NCBI GenBank assembly: GCA_946478975.1
Contig: CAMLEO010000256.1
Location: forward strand, 1 to 10,622
Length of the DNA stretch: 10,622 bases
Origin: an uncultured Steroidobacter sp.
GTDB lineage: Bacteria; Pseudomonadota; Gammaproteobacteria; Steroidobacterales; Steroidobacteraceae
Direction: 5' to 3'
Shown here: positions 6,904 to 10,622 of the stretch, piece by piece
Layout of the letters: every line of letters begins with the position of its first letter
Numbering within the stretch: the stretch's first letter is position 1
Position numbers and translations under genes: made by a program
The notes under the pieces: generated by a model
What the model was told of the DNA's origin: nothing
What the model saw: only the letters and a program-made list of their open reading frames with translations
Databases searched by the model: none

Positions 6904-7371
6904 ATGCGCACTGTGGAGCAATGGCTGGAGGAGTATGGCGAGAGTCATCGCCATGCCACCAACAAAACCCTGCACTGGATCTGCGTGCCCATCATCGTCG
7001 TGAGCGTGATCGGGCTGTTGTGGTCGCTGCCGACGCCGGAGTCGTGGCGGGCGATTTCGCCGCTGCTGAACTGGGGCACGATCTTCCTGGCGGCGAGCAT
7101 CTTGTATTACATGATGATGTCCGTCTCGCTCGCGCTCGGCATGGCGCTGTTCGTTGCGCTGGTGATGCTCTCCATCGTGGGCCTGCAGAATCTGCCCTGG
7201 CCGTTATGGAGCGTTTGCCTCGCCTTGTTCGTGTTCGCCTGGGTCGGGCAATTCATCGGACATCATTACGAAGGCAGGCGCCCGTCGTTTTTCAAAGACA
7301 TTCAGTTTTTGCTGATCGGTCCGCTATGGTTGCTCAGCTTCGTTTATCGAAAACTGCGAATCCCTTATTAG
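6904..7371 (+). CDS. Mpo1-like (DUF962 / YGL010w family) integral membrane protein
   Basis: 155 residues from ATG 6904, with four hydrophobic segments (about 25-43, 56-76, 77-96 and 100-119) and a further hydrophobic stretch near 136-148. The family hallmarks are present: MRTVEQWLEEYGESH, then HATNKTLHWICVP, then WVGQFIGHHYEGRRPSF and a C-terminal LIGPLWLL. In yeast Mpo1 such histidines bind iron in a dioxygenase that alpha-oxidises 2-hydroxy fatty acids. The bacterial members are poorly characterised, so that activity is only a possibility here. The frame is open upstream to 6757, but homologs start near MRTV and a GGGGGA stretch precedes 6904; a start at 6832 (MSDNSLSS) cannot be excluded. 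It is divergent from gcdH and lies ahead of yiaD on the same strand. Confidence 0.8.
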   Translation: MRTVEQWLEEYGESHRHATNKTLHWICVPIIVVSVIGLLWSLPTPESWRAISPLLNWGTIFLAASILYYMMMSVSLALGMALFVALVMLSIVGLQNLPWPLWSVCLALFVFAWVGQFIGHHYEGRRPSFFKDIQFLLIGPLWLLSFVYRKLRIPY

Positions 7372-7381
7372 TTTCCAACTT

Positions 7382-7410
7382 GGAACGAAGCGGACACTTA
7401 CGAATTCAGT
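7382..7410 (+). promoter_or_regulatory. Possible envelope-stress (sigma-E type) promoter for yiaD
   Basis: GGAAC (7382-7386) followed after 19 nt by TCAGT (7406-7410) resembles a sigma-E promoter (GGAAC, then TCTGA/TCAAA), and an outer-membrane lipoprotein gene lies about 80 nt downstream. The GGAAC is also part of a perfect 13-bp palindrome TTCCAA-C-TTGGAA (7373-7385). The -10 is weak and the spacing is at the upper limit. Confidence 0.2.
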
Positions 7411-7490
7411 CGGTGTTCAGTGCCCGGACACGAGGCTTGGCGCCGCGTCACAGGCCCGAGGGATTCGGGATTCGCTCAAGAGGAATTCAC

Positions 7491-8159
7491 ATGGTCGATC
7501 GTTTTTCCAAGCTCGTCAGTGTTGGCGTGGTCGCTGCCTGCCTGGCAGCGGGTTGCACCACCGTCAATCCGTACACGCAAGAAAAGCAAACCAGCAAAGC
7601 CGCTAAAGGCGCTGGCATTGGCGCAGCGGCGGGTGCGGTTGCAGGCCTGCTCACGAAGGGCGACAAGCTGCAAAACGCGCTGATCGGCGCGGGCGTCGGT
7701 GCGTTGGCCGGCGGCGGCGTCGGTTATTACATGGACGTGCAGGAAGCGAAGCTGCGGCAGAAGCTCGAAGGCACCGGCGTGAGCGTCACGCGAGTGGGCG
7801 ACAACATCACGTTGAACATGCCGAGCAGCATTACGTTCGCGACCAACAGCGCCGATTTGAATGCGCAGTTCTACAACGCGCTCGACGGCGTTTCGATGGT
7901 GCTCAAGGAATACAACAAGACGGTGATCGAAGTGGCCGGCCACACCGACAGCACCGGCAGCGATCAATACAACCAGCAGTTGTCACAGCGCCGTGCGTCC
8001 GCAGTGGCGAGCTACCTCGGCAGCCACGGCGTGAGCAGCCAGCGCTTGATGACGGTTGGTGCGGGTGAGACGCACCCGGTCGCGTCGAATGACACCGAAG
8101 CCGGTCGTGCGCAGAACCGCCGCGTCGAAATGACGATCGTCCCGGTTACCAAGGGCTGA
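7491..8159 (+). CDS. yiaD: YiaD-like OmpA-family outer-membrane lipoprotein
   Basis: 222 residues, essentially the length of E. coli YiaD. It has a signal peptide with lipobox CLAAGC (Cys22), followed by TTVNPYT. A glycine-zipper segment spans about 38-80 (GAGIGAAAGAVAGLL, then GAGVGALAGGGVGYYMDVQE). The C-terminal OmpA domain (about 105-218) starts LNMPSSITFATNSADL and carries the peptidoglycan-binding signature GHTDSTGS with Asp153, QLSQRRA with Arg167/168, and AQNRRVEM near the end. The MDVQEAKLRQKLEGTGVSVTR stretch is specific to YiaD rather than Pal or OmpA. The protein is expected to be lipid-anchored in the outer membrane and to bind peptidoglycan. AGAGGA (7479-7484) precedes the ATG by 6 nt. 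It ends in a terminator shared with convergent rpoH. Confidence 0.9.
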   Translation: MVDRFSKLVSVGVVAACLAAGCTTVNPYTQEKQTSKAAKGAGIGAAAGAVAGLLTKGDKLQNALIGAGVGALAGGGVGYYMDVQEAKLRQKLEGTGVSVTRVGDNITLNMPSSITFATNSADLNAQFYNALDGVSMVLKEYNKTVIEVAGHTDSTGSDQYNQQLSQRRASAVASYLGSHGVSSQRLMTVGAGETHPVASNDTEAGRAQNRRVEMTIVPVTKG

Positions 8160-8170
8160 TCGAGCCCCAC

Positions 8171-8207
8171 AAAGAAAAAGGGCCGACTCATTCTCAGAGT
8201 CGGCCCT
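8171..8207. terminator. Bidirectional terminator between yiaD and rpoH
   Basis: AGGGCCGACTC (8179-8189) pairs perfectly with GAGTCGGCCCT (8197-8207) around a 7-nt loop. Read on the minus strand the stem is followed by a TTTTTCTTT tract, a strong terminator for rpoH. On the plus strand the trailing CTCTTGGG is poor, so termination of yiaD is probably weaker. Confidence 0.88.
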
Positions 8208-8239
8208 CTTGGGCACCTTATCCATAAGCGCAGTTCACA

Positions 8240-9130
<891 letters not shown>

Positions 9131-9164
9131 GTCGAAGATTCCCCTCCAATCAGTGATCGTGAGT

Positions 9165-9191
9165 TTAGCAATCGCACACTTGGAGTGCTAA
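9165..9191. promoter_or_regulatory. CIRCE element (HrcA operator) upstream of rpoH
   Basis: TTAGCAATC (9165-9173), a 9-nt spacer, then GAGTGCTAA (9183-9191). The CIRCE consensus is TTAGCACTC-N9-GAGTGCTAA: one half-site is perfect, the other has a single mismatch, and the spacer length is exact. It lies 34 bp upstream of the rpoH start codon. On the minus strand a weak sigma-70-like pair (TTAGCA, 18 nt, TAAACT) overlaps it, so bound HrcA would block the promoter or early transcript. No hrcA gene is in the window. The motif is seen directly; HrcA binding is inferred. Confidence 0.85.
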
Positions 9192-9435
9192 GCGGGCTTG
9201 ATAGTTCCGGCGGCGGCCGCACTCTCCAACTCCTTCAGGCGCCGCTAAGTCCATGGTGGATATGGACTTATGCCAGGCGCTTTAGTTGCTGAATGGCCGT
9301 CATGACTGACGTGACTGCAGGCGCAACAACCGGCCGGGGGAGCCGGTTCCCGATTCGAGGCCCTTGATCGCTAAGCGAATTCCGTGTCCGCGATCGGCCG
9401 TGCGGGCTTGGGGAAGCCCACCTCGGCGGGACTGC
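9192..9435. other. ftsX-rpoH gap outside the CIRCE site: dyad and hairpins
   Basis: No ORF is supported here. It holds a 9-bp perfect dyad TAAGTCCAT-N7-ATGGACTTA (9246-9270), three copies of CAGGCGC (9236-9242, 9274-9280, 9318-9324), a hairpin AACCGGC-N7-GCCGGTT (9328-9348), and a short hairpin GGGCTT-GGGG-AAGCCC (9404-9419) just after the ftsX stop. Neither hairpin is followed by a T run on the minus strand, so ftsEX transcripts may read through into rpoH. Confidence 0.5.
9246..9270. promoter_or_regulatory. Perfect 9-bp dyad upstream of rpoH, possible operator
   Basis: TAAGTCCAT (9246-9254) and ATGGACTTA (9262-9270) are exact reverse complements separated by 7 bp, centred about 128 bp upstream of the rpoH ATG. 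The outer sequences GCGCC (9239-9243) and GGCGC (9276-9280) extend the symmetry. It is unlike CIRCE, LexA, Fur or CRP sites as I know them. It could be an operator for an unidentified regulator or a leader hairpin. Confidence 0.35.
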
Positions 9436-10350
9436 TTAGGTCGGTTCGATGGCCCGCAGGTGGCGGGTGGCGGCCACGTAAGACCCCAGCCAGCCCAGAA
9501 CGATCCCGCTGCCGAGCAGGATCAGGGTGGCTCGCAGGTCCAGGCCGCCCAGCTGGAAGTCGCTGCCGTACAGGCCGGCGATCCGGCCGATCGGCTCGCG
9601 CAGAACTCCGGTGACGCCGAGGGTGATGATCCACGCGGTGAGCGAGCCGCCAAGCCCGTACCAGATGCCGTTGTAGAGGAACGGCCGGCGCACGAAGGCA
9701 TCGCTGCCGCCGACGAGCTTGGTGACTTCGATTTCAGCGCGGCGGTTCTGGATGTCCAGCCGGATGGTGTTGCCGACGATCACCATCACGCCCAGCGCCA
9801 ACAGCCCCGCGGTGAGCGCCAGGCCGCGACGGATCGCTTCGAGAATCGCGTTGAGCCGGTTGACCCACGCCGTGTCGAGCTGCACGACTTCAACCGAGGG
9901 CTGCCCACGCAAGTCAGCCGCGAGTGCATCGAGGCTCGCAGGGCTCATGAATTCTTCCGACGGACGCACGACCAAGGTGTGCGGCAACGGGTTTTCGTTC
10001 AACGCTTCGATGGCTTCGCCGAAGCCCGACTCGCGACGGAACTCCTTCAGCGCCTCGTCGGCGGGAATGAGATCGACGTTGCTCACATCGCGCCGCTGCC
10101 GGATGCGATCGGCAGTGCGCTTCGCTTCTTCGACCGACGTCGGCCGCTTTAGAAACACTGTGAGATCGACGGCGCGGTTCCAATTGCCGGTCGCGGTCTG
10201 CGCGTTGCTGATCAACAGATGCAAGCATGCGGGCAAGGCGAGGGCGATGCCGATGACCAGCACGGTCAGGATGGTCGCGAGCTTCTGTTGCGACAGGCGT
10301 CCGAGCGAGCCGATGGAGGTTTGCGCGTGACGCGTCAGCCAGGCGATCAC
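9436..10350 (-). CDS. ftsX: Cell-division ABC transporter permease-like subunit FtsX
   Basis: 304 residues. A cytoplasmic N-terminus is followed by TM1 (about 24-48, ATILTVLVIGIALALP), a periplasmic domain (about 50-170), TM2 (about 176-197), TM3 (about 227-250) and TM4 (about 274-296), the FtsX topology. The loop after TM2, NTIRLDIQNRRAEIEVTKLVG (195-215), is the conserved cytoplasmic coupling segment that contacts FtsE. With FtsE it sits at the division ring and signals through the membrane to activate peptidoglycan hydrolases. The start is GTG at 10350; its GTGA overlaps the ftsE TGA by 4 nt, so the two are translationally coupled. It is somewhat shorter than E. coli FtsX (about 350 residues), mainly at the N-terminus. 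Confidence 0.95.
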   Translation of the reverse strand: MIAWLTRHAQTSIGSLGRLSQQKLATILTVLVIGIALALPACLHLLISNAQTATGNWNRAVDLTVFLKRPTSVEEAKRTADRIRQRRDVSNVDLIPADEALKEFRRESGFGEAIEALNENPLPHTLVVRPSEEFMSPASLDALAADLRGQPSVEVVQLDTAWVNRLNAILEAIRRGLALTAGLLALGVMVIVGNTIRLDIQNRRAEIEVTKLVGGSDAFVRRPFLYNGIWYGLGGSLTAWIITLGVTGVLREPIGRIAGLYGSDFQLGGLDLRATLILLGSGIVLGWLGSYVAATRHLRAIEPT

Positions 10351-10622
10351 GGCACGGCTCCTTCGTCACCAATGACAAATTTGCTGGGATCGAGCAGCTT
10401 TTCTCCGGGCGAGGCGCCAGCGGGCAAATCGTCGATGACGCGTCCGCCTTCCAGCCGCACGCGACGCACGGGAAAGTGCTCAAGCAAATACAGGTCGTGG
10501 CTCGCGACCAGCACGGTCACGCCGACTTCGTTGAAGCGGCGGAAGATGTTCATGACTTCCACCGACAGCTCCGGATCGAGGTTGCCGGGGGGCTCGTCGG
10601 CGATCAGCACGAAAGGATCGTT
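10347..10622 (-). CDS. ftsE: Cell-division ATP-binding protein FtsE, C-terminal part (5' end outside window)
   Basis: The frame is open to the window edge and gives the last 91 residues. It begins NDPFVLIADEPPGNLDPELS, the Walker B strand with the catalytic Glu of ADEP and the D-loop, followed by VTVLVASHD containing the H-loop histidine. The tail (RVRLEGGRVIDD and after) is typical of FtsE. It powers FtsX in the division complex. One oddity: the motif is DEPPGNLD where FtsE and related ATPases almost always have DEPTGNLD (codon CCC in place of ACC). The Walker A and signature motifs lie outside the window. The stop overlaps the ftsX start. Confidence 0.93.
   Translation of the reverse strand, partial: NDPFVLIADEPPGNLDPELSVEVMNIFRRFNEVGVTVLVASHDLYLLEHFPVRRVRLEGGRVIDDLPAGASPGEKLLDPSKFVIGDEGAVP

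Noticed and set aside
7491..8159. The OmpA-family gene as PdsO, the OmpA-like member of the dedicated sortase system
   Set aside because: Its MDVQEAKLRQKL stretch, glycine zipper, lipobox and length match YiaD closely, and it lies about 2.7 kb from pdsR behind unrelated genes.
9328..9375. tRNA-like fold in the ftsX-rpoH gap
   Set aside because: A hairpin and a GATTCGAGG string suggested a T-arm, but no acceptor or anticodon arms can be built on either strand.

Overview
The window looks like a chromosomal segment of a high-GC gammaproteobacterium. The evidence is the ftsE-ftsX-rpoH gene order, a sigma-32 with an intact RpoH box, a YdbH/YdbL-type envelope locus and a YiaD-type OmpA lipoprotein. 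I cannot name the species; a Xanthomonadales/Steroidobacterales-like lineage is a guess. No phage, insertion-sequence transposase, CRISPR array, tRNA or rRNA is seen.

Layout. 2-1583 (+): the C-terminal part of a YdbH-like AsmA-family protein, followed by a lipidated YdbL/DUF1318 protein and a clean intrinsic terminator. The small lipoprotein gene ynbE, which lies between the two in E. coli, is absent; only a 23-codon ORF lies there. 1634-2041: a convergent gap with no recognisable gene. 2042-4818 (-): a response regulator and a 687-aa sensor kinase that I assign, from remembered family features, to the proteobacterial dedicated sortase system (PdsR/PdsS). No sortase or sortase substrate is in the window. 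4819-4974: a divergent control region with an 11-bp perfect inverted repeat. 4975-5283 (+): an unrecognised 102-aa single-pass membrane protein. 5321-5476: a 156-bp element bounded by 33-bp inverted repeats (31/33 matching), each arm itself a hairpin, resembling a MITE or inverted REP pair. 5499-6695 (-): glutaryl-CoA dehydrogenase. 6904-7371 (+): an Mpo1/DUF962 membrane protein. 7491-8159 (+): a YiaD-like OmpA lipoprotein. A bidirectional terminator is shared with the convergent rpoH (8240-9130, -). 9131-9435: the rpoH control region. 9436-10622 (-): ftsX and the 3' end of ftsE, overlapping by 4 nt.

The strongest regulatory observation is a near-perfect CIRCE element (TTAGCAATC-N9-GAGTGCTAA, 8/9 + 9/9) at 9165-9191, 34 bp upstream of the rpoH start. 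It suggests that the HrcA repressor controls the heat-shock sigma factor, linking the two classical heat-shock circuits. A second, unrelated dyad (TAAGTCCAT-N7-ATGGACTTA) lies farther upstream.

Several genes concern the envelope: YdbH/YdbL (lipid transport between membranes), PdsS/PdsR (envelope sensing), YiaD (outer membrane and peptidoglycan) and FtsEX (division and peptidoglycan hydrolase control). They form separate transcription units, and a common pathway is not implied.
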